A stretch of 21,340 bases of DNA from an uncultured Eubacteriales bacterium (GTDB taxonomy: Bacteria; Bacillota_I; Bacilli_A; RF39; UBA660). Positions 14,380 through 21,340 of this stretch are shown here, in pieces (position 1 is the stretch's first letter; each line of letters begins with the position of its first letter). Below the pieces are notes generated by a model that did not search any database, was not told the origin of the DNA, and saw only the letters and a list, made by a program, of their open reading frames with translations. The stretch covers positions 1 through 21,340 of the forward strand of contig OMQW01000061.1 of the NCBI GenBank assembly GCA_900313345.1, in the 5' to 3' direction. Made by a program: the position numbers and the translations under genes.

Positions 14380-15396
14380 ATGAAGGTTTTACTTTATGCA
14401 GAAGGTTTAAAGACAATTGGTAAAAGTGGTCTTGGTAAAGCTATAAAACATCAAATGAAAGCTTTAGATGATGAAAAGATAGAGTATACAACAGATCCTA
14501 AATGCCTTGATTATGATATTTTACATATTAATACTTATTTTGCTAAATCATATTTTTTAGCTAAAAAAGCTAAAAAGATGGGTAAAAAAATTGTTTATCA
14601 TGCTCATTCCACTGAAGAAGATTATAAAGATGGCTTTATTATGGGACATGCTACTTCTAAACTTTTTAAATGGTGGATTACTAAATGTTATAGTCTAGGT
14701 GATGTTTTAATAACTCCTACTGAGTATTCTAAAAATATATTACAAGGATATAAAGGATTAGAAAATAAGAAAATATACGCTATTTCTAATGGTATAGAAC
14801 TTTCTTTATTTAAGAAAGATAAAGATGCTAGAAAGAAATTTTTAAAGAGATATAAATATAAAGATGGTGATAAAATAATTATAGGTATTGGACTTTATAT
14901 TAGAAGAAAAGGTATTGTTGATTTTGTCGAGCTTGCTAAGAGAATGCCTGAGTATAAATTTATTTGGTTTGGAGAAAGTCCTCTTAAGTTTTCAACTAAA
15001 GATGTAAAAAAGGCTGTTAATACAAAACTTCCTAATTTAAAGTTTGCTGGTTATGTTGATCAAAAGCTAATTAAGGAAGCTATGTGTTCATGTGATTTAT
15101 ATTTATTTCCTACTCTTGAAGAGACTGAAGGAATTCCAATAATTGAAGCTTGTGCGTGTGAAACACCTGCTATAATTCGTGATATTCCAATTTTTGATAA
15201 CTGGCTTACAGATTCTGTTAATGTTTATAAAGCTAAAGATATTGATGAGTTTGAAGAAAAGATTAAGAAATACCTAAATGGGGAGCTTAAAGATGTTACT
15301 AAAAATGGTCTTCTTGTTGCAAAAGAAAGAGATATTAAAAAGATTGGAAAAGAATTAAAACGAGTTTATAAAGATGTGTTAAAGAATAGTAAATAA
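14380..15396 (+). CDS. GT4 glycosyltransferase, CpoA/LafB-like glycolipid type
   Basis: Retaining nucleotide-sugar glycosyltransferase, GT-B fold, 338 residues. The N-terminus MKVLLYAEGLKTIGKSGLG, then EYTTDPK, DILHINTYFAKSY and YHAHSTEEDYKDGF resemble the streptococcal CpoA/LafB group, which adds the second sugar to glucosyl-diacylglycerol. The nucleotide-binding EX7E motif is Glu248 to Glu256 in EETEGIPIIEA. FIWFGE, in the middle, is the usual start of the C-terminal Rossmann domain. No transmembrane segment, so it probably acts at the inner membrane face on lipid acceptors. Ribosome binding site GAGG overlaps the end of the upstream gene. The first-step glucosyltransferase of such a pathway is not in the window. 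Donor sugar and acceptor are inferred by resemblance only. Confidence 0.82.
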   Translation: MKVLLYAEGLKTIGKSGLGKAIKHQMKALDDEKIEYTTDPKCLDYDILHINTYFAKSYFLAKKAKKMGKKIVYHAHSTEEDYKDGFIMGHATSKLFKWWITKCYSLGDVLITPTEYSKNILQGYKGLENKKIYAISNGIELSLFKKDKDARKKFLKRYKYKDGDKIIIGIGLYIRRKGIVDFVELAKRMPEYKFIWFGESPLKFSTKDVKKAVNTKLPNLKFAGYVDQKLIKEAMCSCDLYLFPTLEETEGIPIIEACACETPAIIRDIPIFDNWLTDSVNVYKAKDIDEFEEKIKKYLNGELKDVTKNGLLVAKERDIKKIGKELKRVYKDVLKNSK

Positions 15397-15410
15397 TTAT
15401 TCTTTTTTAT
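15381..15410 (+). terminator. AT-rich terminator after the glycosyltransferase
   Basis: AAAGAATA (15381-15388) pairs with TATTCTTT (15398-15405) around a 9-base loop and is followed by T residues. The stop codon lies in the loop. The stem has a single G-C pair, so strength is uncertain. Confidence 0.45.
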
Positions 15411-15418
15411 TTTAATAT

Positions 15419-15447
15419 TTGTAATAAATATGTTAATAATATATAAT
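15419..15447 (+). promoter_or_regulatory. Promoter of the DGYD-repeat gene
   Basis: TTGTAA (15419-15424), 17 bases, TATAAT (15442-15447). A second TATAAT (15452-15457) is too near the start codon to leave room for the GGTG site (15461-15464). Confidence 0.5.
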
Positions 15448-15470
15448 TAAATATAATAGAGGTGTAGATA

Positions 15471-16043
15471 ATGGCTAGTATAACTAATTATTTGAATGAT
15501 GGTTTTAATATTAATGGGTATGATTTAGATGGATATGATAAAGATGGCTGCGATAGGAATGGATTTACTAAAGATGGATTTTTTACTAGGAAGGCTAAAA
15601 TTAAATTAACTAATTATAATAATTTAGTTAATGCTGCTAATAAACTTTCTAACGGGAAAATGACTTTAGGTAATTACTTATGTTCTCATAAGACCTCTTT
15701 AGATGATTTGATAGAACTTGTTAAACCTATTGCTAAGGTAAATAATATAGATATTAAGAAATTAAATATTTTAAAACATGAAGCGGAAAAATATAATAAA
15801 GAGTTTGATGAAAAAGAATTTTTAAATACTACTAGTTATCTAGTAAATGATGGATTTAGTAATGAAAAGATTTATCCTACTCATGATGATGTTGTTAAAG
15901 CTAGAGAATATTTAATTTTAATTTCGGAAAAAGTTTGTGATTATACTATGAAAAAAACTATTAGACTTTATAAACAGGGTAAGTTAGATATTGATGCTTA
16001 TTTTGATAAAATTAATAATTATAGTAAAAATAAAAAACTATAA
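15471..16043 (+). CDS. Protein with N-terminal DGYD pentapeptide repeats
   Basis: Unknown 190-residue soluble protein. Residues 10-39 are six tandem pentapeptides of the form [DN]G[FYC][DNTF]x (DGFNI, NGYDL, DGYDK, DGCDR, NGFTK, DGFFT). Similar DG-Y/F-D arrays occur at the ends of assorted Firmicute and phage proteins; their function is not established, and the regular Asp/Asn/Gly spacing suggests metal binding, which is inference. The rest (about 42-190) is lysine- and asparagine-rich and mainly helical, with no signal peptide or membrane segment. GAGGTG lies 6 bases before the ATG. It is a single-gene unit with its own promoter and shares a strong terminator with the convergent femX-type operon. 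Confidence 0.75.
   Translation: MASITNYLNDGFNINGYDLDGYDKDGCDRNGFTKDGFFTRKAKIKLTNYNNLVNAANKLSNGKMTLGNYLCSHKTSLDDLIELVKPIAKVNNIDIKKLNILKHEAEKYNKEFDEKEFLNTTSYLVNDGFSNEKIYPTHDDVVKAREYLILISEKVCDYTMKKTIRLYKQGKLDIDAYFDKINNYSKNKKL
15498..15587 (+). repeat. Six 15-base repeats coding DGYD pentapeptides
   Basis: Six in-frame 15-base units related to GATGGATATGATAAA. The copies differ at several bases while keeping the Gly and the Asp/Asn/aromatic pattern, so selection on the peptide is more likely than recent DNA expansion. Confidence 0.8.
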
Positions 16044-16066
16044 GAATATCTTATAGTTTTATTTTT
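16034..16066. terminator. Strong bidirectional terminator between convergent genes
   Basis: AAAACTATAAGA (16034-16045), loop ATA, TCTTATAGTTTT (16049-16060): 12 perfect pairs with a U-rich tail on each strand. The stop codons of both convergent genes (16041-16043 and 16059-16061) lie in or at the edge of the hairpin. Confidence 0.9.
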
Positions 16067-17336
16067 TACCTATTTTTTTTACTCCATGATATAGTCCGTA
16101 TGCTATTTTATATAGGTGATATAGAGGCTTATTAACTACTAAGTCATATTCGCCTATTAACTCTACTACATGGCCTCCAAAACTCTTTTTAAATAGATAT
16201 AGTCCATATAATGGATTTGTTTCTCTAAAGTCTCCTGTTATACCATAGAAATTATATCTTTTATAATTATTTTCTACAGCATATTTAACTCCTTCATAGT
16301 GAACTGTATAAGCAGATTTAAATTGCATTAATTCTTCATCACTTCCACCATATAGTGATAGTACTTCATTTCCATATACTAAGAATAATATTCCTCCTAA
16401 ATTTTTCTTAGGACCATATTTTTCTATTAATTCATCTATTTTAATTAGTTCTCTTTTAAGTCTTTCAATAGCTTCTTTGTCTTGTTTATTATGAGAATTA
16501 TATTTTTTCTCATTCATTTTTAATTCTTTATTTTCATATTTGTTTATTCTATCTTTTAGACTTTCTTCTAATTCAGTTAACTCTTTTTTTGTATTTTCTT
16601 TATATTCATTAAAGTCTATATCTGCAATCATTATTTTTAATATACCTGAATCATGTAAATGTTTCCACATGTTTTCATAATATTTAAATGGTCTATCAAT
16701 AAATGCACGACGTTCTGCAGTCTTTTCCATTATCTCTTTAAAATCTTTTAACTCTTCTTTTTTAATATCATGAACATGTATACCTGATCTAATATTTTTT
16801 CTTAATATTTGTCTTGTTTTAGATTCCATTTCACTATTTACTTCATCTAGACTTCTATTTGTTTCTATTACATGCATCCATCTTGGTTGTAACGTATCTT
16901 GCATTAAATTAAATCCATAATGTTTATACCCTAAACTTACTAAGTTCTTATGAGCTTTTTTATTGTTATATCCATTTTCTACTATGTTTCCATCATTATC
17001 TCTTTCAATATATTCAACATTAGGATCTATTTTTACAAATATACCATTTTTACTTTTTATAAATTCTTTTATTTCTTTAGTAAAGTCTTTTAATAATTCT
17101 TTATTATTATAATCTATTAAGAATCCTCTTGGACTATAGAATATATATTTATTAATAATTGGCATTTTTTTTGCTAATAGTAGGGCACATGTATTATCGT
17201 CATATTTTACAAAATAGTTTATCCAACCATTTGTTTCTTTTAGATTTGCCCAACTCTCAGTTTGATGAAATGTTATTTCGGGACTTTTATCTGCTATTTT
17301 TTTAAATTCTTTATTACTTATTTCCTTTAACTTCAT
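16059..17336 (-). CDS. FemX/FemAB-family aminoacyltransferase, second of a pair
   Basis: Peptidoglycan bridge enzyme that transfers an amino acid from aminoacyl-tRNA to the stem-peptide lysine (or the growing bridge) of lipid II at the inner membrane face. The two GNAT-like subdomains are recognisable: FHQTESWANLK (23-33), YSPRGFLIDY (67-76), FVKIDP (100-105), ESKTRQILRKNIRSG (171-185) and YNFYGITGDF...NPLYGLYLFKKSFGG (361-388). A coiled-coil arm at about 245-308 is the tRNA-binding-like helical hairpin seen in FemA/FemX. The 425-residue length is normal. GAAGG lies 9 bases before the ATG, and the start overlaps the end of the upstream paralogue by 23 bases. The amino acid is not predictable; Ser, Ala and Gly are the usual choices. 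Confidence 0.9.
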   Translation of the reverse strand: MKLKEISNKEFKKIADKSPEITFHQTESWANLKETNGWINYFVKYDDNTCALLLAKKMPIINKYIFYSPRGFLIDYNNKELLKDFTKEIKEFIKSKNGIFVKIDPNVEYIERDNDGNIVENGYNNKKAHKNLVSLGYKHYGFNLMQDTLQPRWMHVIETNRSLDEVNSEMESKTRQILRKNIRSGIHVHDIKKEELKDFKEIMEKTAERRAFIDRPFKYYENMWKHLHDSGILKIMIADIDFNEYKENTKKELTELEESLKDRINKYENKELKMNEKKYNSHNKQDKEAIERLKRELIKIDELIEKYGPKKNLGGILFLVYGNEVLSLYGGSDEELMQFKSAYTVHYEGVKYAVENNYKRYNFYGITGDFRETNPLYGLYLFKKSFGGHVVELIGEYDLVVNKPLYHLYKIAYGLYHGVKKIGKK

Positions 17337-18636
17337 TTTTTATAACCTTCTTTGATTTGTTTCTTACTAGTTTCCTGTATATTGGTATTAATGTATTAAA
17401 TATAAAATACATTAATTTATTTGTTATATAATCAAATTCCCCTAGGAATTCTACATAGTCCCCACCAAATTTCTTTTTAAATTCATGTAGACCAATTCTT
17501 GGATTATCTTTACTTAAATCACCAATAGTTCCAAATTGATCATCTATTTTTAGACCACGTTCTTTACAGTATTTTATATGCTCATCATATACTTTATAGT
17601 TTGAACCGGTTTCTGTTAATATATTATGATTTCCTGCATATAATACCCATGCTTTATCTCCATACTCTATTATCATATGAGCATTTAATGTTATTTCTTT
17701 ACCATAATCTTTTAAATATTTTGAATACTTTTCAATATCTTTTTCTTTTTTTTCTTTTTCTCTTCTAGCTTCTTTTAGTCTGTTTTTTTGAGACTTACTT
17801 AGAGATTCTTCATCATTGTTATCTATTAATATATCATTTATAGTGTTATCTATTGCTTCTTTTTCATACTTTAAATCATTTAAAATGTTTTCTATGTTCA
17901 CTATTCCTAGGAATAAAGTCATTTTGTTTTCTTTGTTAAATATATTATATAAAGTCTTATAATAATCATTACTATATGATACAAAGTCTTTTCTATCTTC
18001 TGTTATTTGCATTAATTTGCAAAATGTATCTAAATCTTTTTCTGTTCCTATTTTTACTATAGTCTTTAATTTTTTTGCTTTTTTGATTCTTTGTTTTGCT
18101 GTTTTAGAATAATGATTTCTAATATCTTCCATACTTTGAGTTAAATCTATTCTAAAAGAATATCTTGGATTATTAGTTTCAAAGTTTTTAGTAAAGCCTA
18201 GGTGTTTAAATCCAGCTTTTTTAATCATGTTAAATATTTTTTCAGGATTATAATTTAAATTATTAACTTCGTCTTTATAATTAATACTTTTTCTAATTAT
18301 ATCTGGATCTATTTTTACAAATATTGCTTTATTAGCTTTTGCAAATTTTACTATTTCTTTAGTCATGTTATTGAATACTTCTTCATCTTCATAGTTTAAA
18401 ACAAATCCACGAGGACAGTAGAAGTAAGAATAACCTAGAGGTAGTTTAGTCTGTAATAATAGAGCGGTTGCTACAAGTGTATTATCTTTATATAAGCCTA
18501 AATTATAAACATTTTTATTTTTTTTCTCTTTGGCAAATTCACCCCATGCATAAGATTGTAAGAAATGGGATTTATAAATATTATTTTTTACAAAGCTTTC
18601 ATAAGTATCTTTATCAAGTTCTTTTAATTTATACAT
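17314..18636 (-). CDS. FemX/FemAB-family aminoacyltransferase, first of a pair
   Basis: Paralogue of the following gene and probably the enzyme for a different bridge position. The 440-residue chain shows FLQSYAWGEFAKEK (25-38), YCPRGFVLNY (73-82), FVKIDP (106-111), YSKTAKQRIKKAKK (176-189) and QFGTIGDLSKDNPRIGL (367-383), then HEFKKKFGGDY. A coiled-coil hairpin lies at about 249-310. The start at 18636 is chosen because GGAGGAG stands just before it and an extended -10 lies 22 bases upstream; the frame opens up to 26 residues earlier but that part crosses the promoter and the preceding terminator. No membrane anchor. It is the promoter-proximal gene of a two-gene operon, expected to act in order on lipid II. 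Confidence 0.9.
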   Translation of the reverse strand: MYKLKELDKDTYESFVKNNIYKSHFLQSYAWGEFAKEKKNKNVYNLGLYKDNTLVATALLLQTKLPLGYSYFYCPRGFVLNYEDEEVFNNMTKEIVKFAKANKAIFVKIDPDIIRKSINYKDEVNNLNYNPEKIFNMIKKAGFKHLGFTKNFETNNPRYSFRIDLTQSMEDIRNHYSKTAKQRIKKAKKLKTIVKIGTEKDLDTFCKLMQITEDRKDFVSYSNDYYKTLYNIFNKENKMTLFLGIVNIENILNDLKYEKEAIDNTINDILIDNNDEESLSKSQKNRLKEARREKEKKEKDIEKYSKYLKDYGKEITLNAHMIIEYGDKAWVLYAGNHNILTETGSNYKVYDEHIKYCKERGLKIDDQFGTIGDLSKDNPRIGLHEFKKKFGGDYVEFLGEFDYITNKLMYFIFNTLIPIYRKLVRNKSKKVIKNEVKGNK

Positions 18637-18658
18637 AAACTCCTCCAAATTCTCTTTT

Positions 18659-18667
18659 ATTATAACA
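18659..18667 (-). promoter_or_regulatory. Extended -10 promoter element of the femX-type operon
   Basis: Minus-strand TGTTATAAT, perfect extended -10. TATAAT ends 22 bases before the ATG at 18636. It lies just beyond the terminator of the preceding gene, so the pair can be expressed independently. Confidence 0.55.
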
Positions 18668-18669
18668 CA

Positions 18670-18696
18670 ATAAAAGACTTTATAACATATAAAGTC
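18670..18696 (-). terminator. Terminator of the small coiled-coil gene
   Basis: Minus strand: GACTTTATA, loop TGT, TATAAAGTC (9 pairs, 18676-18696) followed by a TTTTATT tail. The gene's stop codon (18680-18682) is inside the distal arm. Confidence 0.65.
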
Positions 18697-18877
18697 CTTT
18701 TCCTGGATTTGCATTGGTGCTTAAATTATTAATATTATTCATGTTTAATATATTTTCTATTTCTTTTAATTCTTTTTCTATTTTTTCTAGTTCTTCTTTA
18801 ATATTATTTAATTCATTTTTTAGATAATCATTATTTCCAATATTATTTTGGAAAGGAATCATTGGCATTCCATACAT
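18680..18877 (-). CDS. Small coiled-coil protein, 65 residues
   Basis: Unrecognised small protein. The N-terminus is Met/Pro/Gly-rich and hydrophobic (MYGMPMIPFQNN); residues about 17-44 form an acidic/basic heptad-like helix (YLKNELNNIKEELEKIEKEL), so a coiled-coil oligomer is likely. An Asn-rich linker leads to NPGKGLYML at the C-terminus. The style (MYGMPM start, helix, short aromatic/Met end) recalls small spore-coat or envelope proteins of sporulating Bacillota, but I cannot assign a family. Ribosome binding site AGGAG lies 9 bases before the ATG; a TATAAT is at 18897-18902 on the minus strand. It has its own terminator and is divergent from trmB. Confidence 0.7.
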   Translation of the reverse strand: MYGMPMIPFQNNIGNNDYLKNELNNIKEELEKIEKELKEIENILNMNNINNLSTNANPGKGLYML

Positions 18878-18920
18878 ATTTTAGTCTCCTCTTATAATTA
18901 TATGCAATAATTTACTTATA

Positions 18921-18929
18921 TGTTATAAT
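18921..18929 (+). promoter_or_regulatory. Extended -10 promoter element of trmB
   Basis: TGTTATAAT, perfect extended -10, with the ATG 17 bases after it and GGTGAT in between. It faces away from the TATAAT of the small coiled-coil gene, so the 68-base gap holds two divergent promoters. Confidence 0.55.
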
Positions 18930-18945
18930 AATTAGTGGTGATTTT

Positions 18946-19566
18946 ATGAGACTAAGAAATCTTAAGAATAAAGAAGAATTAATAAGTGGTTCTAATTATA
19001 TAATACCTAATCCTAAGGATTATAAGGGATCTTGGAAAAAGTTATTTAATAATAATAATCCAATTTATATTGAAATTGGTATGGGTAAGGGTAAGTTTAT
19101 TTATAATAATGCTTTAGAAAATCCTAATATTAATTTTATTGGTATTGAAAAACAAGATAATATACTTGCTAGGGCTATTAAATGGATGCCTAAAGATTTA
19201 CCAAATTTAAAATTAATTAGAGTGAATGCTTTAGAAATTAATGAGATATTTGATAAAGAAATAGATAGAATATATCTTAATTTTTCTGATCCATGGCCTA
19301 AAAAAAGAACTATAAATAGAAGACTTACAAGTCCTATATTTTTAGATCTTTATAGTCAAATATCAGATAGTCCTAATATTTATTTAAGAACTGATAATGA
19401 AAACTTGTTTAGATATTCTATTGAGTCATTATCTAGTTATCATTATACTTTATATGATGTTACTTTTGATTTACATAGAGATTGTCTAAATCTTATTACG
19501 ACAGAATACGAGGATAAATTTACGAATAATGGCGATAAAATTTATGCTTTAAAGGGTAGAAAATAA
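18946..19566 (+). CDS. trmB: tRNA (guanine-N7-)-methyltransferase
   Basis: SAM-dependent cytoplasmic enzyme forming m7G46 in tRNA variable loops. The SAM-binding motif is IEIGMGKGKF (42-51), followed by IGIEKQ (65-70), the catalytic block LNFSDPWPKKR (111-121) and the C-terminal TEYEDKF (186-192). The 206-residue length is normal. The block after KKR reads TINRRLT, whereas RHxKRRL is usual, so the His after Arg121 is Thr here. The start MRLRN fits the family. GGTGAT lies 6 bases before the ATG. The next gene starts 37 bases later with its own extended -10. Confidence 0.95.
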   Translation: MRLRNLKNKEELISGSNYIIPNPKDYKGSWKKLFNNNNPIYIEIGMGKGKFIYNNALENPNINFIGIEKQDNILARAIKWMPKDLPNLKLIRVNALEINEIFDKEIDRIYLNFSDPWPKKRTINRRLTSPIFLDLYSQISDSPNIYLRTDNENLFRYSIESLSSYHYTLYDVTFDLHRDCLNLITTEYEDKFTNNGDKIYALKGRK

Positions 19567-19576
19567 AAAATGGTTT

Positions 19577-19585
19577 TGATATAAT
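19577..19585 (+). promoter_or_regulatory. Extended -10 promoter element of the lipoprotein gene
   Basis: TGATATAAT, extended -10, 18 bases before the ATG at 19604, with GGTGAT between. It lies 11 bases after the trmB stop. Confidence 0.5.
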
Positions 19586-19603
19586 TAAAATAGTGGTGAT
19601 AAT

Positions 19604-20290
19604 ATGAGGAAGGGTTTAATTCTTGTTATATTAGTTTTATCATTAATGCTTACTGGATGTTCTATTAAAAAAGTTGATGCTAATAATTATGATAAAATAA
19701 TTAATAGTTATTTTAATAGTAATAGAAAAATTAAAATGGAAAGTTTTTCTGGATATTCTCTTTATATACCTAGAGGTTTAAGAATTACTGATAAATATGA
19801 TAATAATTTAGTTTTAAGAGATAAAAATAATAATTTATATTATGTTTATGTATCTACTGTTGGGTATTATAATAAGATTAAATCTAATTATAAGCCATAT
19901 AAAGATAATATTTATTTTAAGAAGATTAATAATAAGAATAAGAGTGGATATATTGAAGTTATTAAGGATAATGATAAATATTTTGTTCACGGAACTTATA
20001 ATTATGTTAAAATAGAGGTATATAGTAGTAAAGAAGGTCTTTCTGATACTATAATTAATTTATGTGAAGTTATGTCTTCTATTAAATATAATAAAAATAT
20101 TTTAAAAATTAATTTAGGTAATGAAGAATTAAGTTATAAAGAAGAGTCTTATAATATATTTAGTAATATTAATAAGGATAATAATAGTTATCTAGATTAT
20201 ATTAGAAAGTATGATAGTGGGGCTTTATCTAGTGTTAAAAGTAGTGATGGCGATGAAGATGTTATTAATACTTCAATAGATGAAGATTAG
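19604..20290 (+). CDS. Lipoprotein of unknown function
   Basis: Secreted lipoprotein anchored by diacylglycerol on Cys19: basic start MRKG, hydrophobic core, then lipobox LTGC (16-19). The mature 210 residues hold a predominantly beta-looking domain (about 40-165) with SLYIPRGLRI, LYYVYVSTVGYY and YFVHGTYNYVKIEV, then a polar, Asp/Ser-rich tail ending in DGDEDVINTSIDED. I do not recognise a family. GGTGAT precedes the ATG. The next gene starts 10 bases after the stop, so the lipoprotein and the long acidic protein probably form one operon and may work together, the lipoprotein outside and the acidic protein inside. Confidence 0.8.
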   Translation: MRKGLILVILVLSLMLTGCSIKKVDANNYDKIINSYFNSNRKIKMESFSGYSLYIPRGLRITDKYDNNLVLRDKNNNLYYVYVSTVGYYNKIKSNYKPYKDNIYFKKINNKNKSGYIEVIKDNDKYFVHGTYNYVKIEVYSSKEGLSDTIINLCEVMSSIKYNKNILKINLGNEELSYKEESYNIFSNINKDNNSYLDYIRKYDSGALSSVKSSDGDEDVINTSIDED

Positions 20291-20300
20291 AGGTGTAAAT

Positions 20301-21340
20301 ATGAAAATACTTGATAAACTTAAAAATGCACTTTTTGAGGAAGAAGAAATAGACGTTCCTGAAAAAGAAGAAAATCCAAAAAGATTTAGAGATAATATAG
20401 ATAGAATAAAAGAAGAGTTTAGAGTTAAAGATGTTAAAGTAACTACTTATGATGCTATGGATGATGAAGATGATGCTCCTGTTGCTAAAAAAATTATTGC
20501 AACTGATGAAGAGACAAAAGAAGATTTTACTTTTCCTGCAGTTGATGATAATTTCTTTGATGATGTTAAGGTTTCTAGTAAGGATATAGAGTTTGAAGAT
20601 TCTTCTCCTATTAATGAGAAAGTTAATGAAGATGTGGAAACTGAAGAAATTCATGAAGAAAAACCTTTATATAGTGCTTCTAAAAATGAGGATATTAATT
20701 TATATCAAACTAATAAGGAAGTTGAATATGTTAAACAATATACTAATAGTGAATATGGTACTTATCCTAAGAGTAGAGAAAAGAAAAGCTTTAGACCTAG
20801 TCCTAATATAAGCCCTGTTTATGGAATAATTGATGATCCTGTACCTAGTAAAAAAGAAGAAGTTAAAAGAGAAGTTAGATTAACTAGTGCTATTAAAAAT
20901 TCTAATATTGATATAGATGAAGTTAGAAATAAAGCTTTAGGTGTTTCTAAAGGAGAAGAACATGAAGAAGTACAAGAAAATTCTTTTATTGATTTAACTT
21001 CTAATAATGCTCCTGAAGTTAATAAAGTAACTGTGGGAGATGCAGAAGAATATTTTGAAGATTTAGGTCTTGAATATAATAATGATTATTTAGATGCTAA
21101 TAAGAACAATGCTACTAGAAGGGTTAAAATAAATGATTCGTATGAAAATGCTGATAATGTAGATGATAATAGTAGTAGTTCTATGGATGAAGATGAAGAA
21201 TTACCATCATTTTTAAATGATAACCAAGATGATTTTGAAGAAAATTATAAAGATGATGTTAATGTTAGTGAAACTTCTTTAAATGAGGAAGTTGATGATG
21301 CTAATAAAGATGATGATAATTTATTTGATTTAATTGATTC
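20301..21340 (+). CDS. Long acidic, probably disordered protein (3' end outside window)
   Basis: Partial: the frame stays open for 346 codons to the window edge. It starts MKILDKLKNALFEEEEI, then is dominated by Asp, Glu, Asn and Ser with little sign of a folded core. No signal peptide or membrane segment in the visible part. A short motif ISPVYGI (170-176), preceded by SFRPSPN, stands out; motifs like SP(I/V)YG occur, as I recall, in N-terminal linkers of Bacillus FtsK/SftA-type DNA translocases, so this could be such a linker, a divisome-linked protein or simply a lineage-specific protein. GAGGTG lies 6 bases before the ATG. It follows the lipoprotein gene by 10 bases. The C-terminal domain that would decide the function is not in the window. 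Confidence 0.75.
   Translation, partial: MKILDKLKNALFEEEEIDVPEKEENPKRFRDNIDRIKEEFRVKDVKVTTYDAMDDEDDAPVAKKIIATDEETKEDFTFPAVDDNFFDDVKVSSKDIEFEDSSPINEKVNEDVETEEIHEEKPLYSASKNEDINLYQTNKEVEYVKQYTNSEYGTYPKSREKKSFRPSPNISPVYGIIDDPVPSKKEEVKREVRLTSAIKNSNIDIDEVRNKALGVSKGEEHEEVQENSFIDLTSNNAPEVNKVTVGDAEEYFEDLGLEYNNDYLDANKNNATRRVKINDSYENADNVDDNSSSSMDEDEELPSFLNDNQDDFEENYKDDVNVSETSLNEEVDDANKDDDNLFDLID

Noticed and set aside
15498..15587. The 15-base repeats as a possible CRISPR or mobile-element repeat
   Set aside because: They are in-frame coding repeats without spacers, and no cas or transposase gene is near.
20265..20811. Open frames 20265-20654 (minus) and 20593-20811 (plus) at the right edge
   Set aside because: They overlap the long acidic frame from 20301, which has a ribosome site, operon spacing and stays open to the window end. 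The antisense Phe/Ile richness reflects GAA/AAT-rich codons.

Overview
The window is very AT-rich and comes from a Bacillota (Firmicutes) chromosome. Evidence: AGGAGG- and GGTG-type ribosome binding sites, a leucine T-box, a B. subtilis YtgP-like MurJ, a Cse60-family sporulation protein and two FemX-type ligases. TGA ends at least one gene (11957-12136) and occurs inside no long gene, so the standard bacterial code applies, not the Mycoplasma code. A gut Bacilli lineage near RF39/Erysipelotrichales fits the base composition and gene content, but that placement is inference. I saw no rRNA, tRNA, CRISPR, IS, phage or plasmid hallmark. The DNA looks like ordinary chromosome with several lineage-specific envelope genes.

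Layout, left to right. (1) 22-1458, minus: a secreted thioester-domain adhesin with two CnaB-like stalk domains. (2) 1636-3261: formate-tetrahydrofolate ligase, ending in a bidirectional terminator shared with a convergent Ig-repeat surface protein (3284-4006, minus). (3) 4037-4095: two near-consensus promoters back to back, one for the Ig-repeat protein and one for a 68-residue membrane peptide that overlaps tail-to-tail with a YtqA-type radical SAM protein (4302-5240, minus). (4) 5306-8903: a VanY-like D,D-carboxypeptidase and a cytoplasmic GH31 glycosidase. (5) 8950-11892: a T-box leader controlling a small three-helix membrane protein and leuS, which overlap by 8 bases. (6) 11957-15396: a Cse60-like small protein, a MurJ/YtgP-type flippase, an unknown bitopic membrane protein and a CpoA/LafB-like glycolipid glycosyltransferase. 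(7) 15471-16043: a protein with an N-terminal DGYD pentapeptide array, ending in a 12-bp bidirectional terminator. (8) 16059-18877, minus: two overlapping FemX-type aminoacyltransferases and a small coiled-coil protein. (9) 18946-21340: trmB, a lipoprotein, and a long acidic protein that runs off the window.

The common theme is the cell envelope: lipid II transport (MurJ), peptide bridge synthesis (two FemX proteins), stem-peptide trimming (VanY-like), glycolipid synthesis (GT4) and surface display (thioester adhesin, Ig-repeat protein, lipoprotein). Housekeeping genes (fhs, leuS, trmB, ytqA) are interspersed. No dedicated defence, biosynthetic or mobile system is visible. The items most worth a second look are the adhesin with a non-canonical sorting tail, the unknown protein between murJ and the glycosyltransferase, the membrane protein under T-box control, the DGYD-repeat protein and the acidic ISPVYGI protein at the right edge.

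A compact gene-start architecture recurs: an extended -10 (TGN-TATAAT or close), a short untranslated leader of roughly 10-20 bases and often a GGTG-type ribosome binding site.
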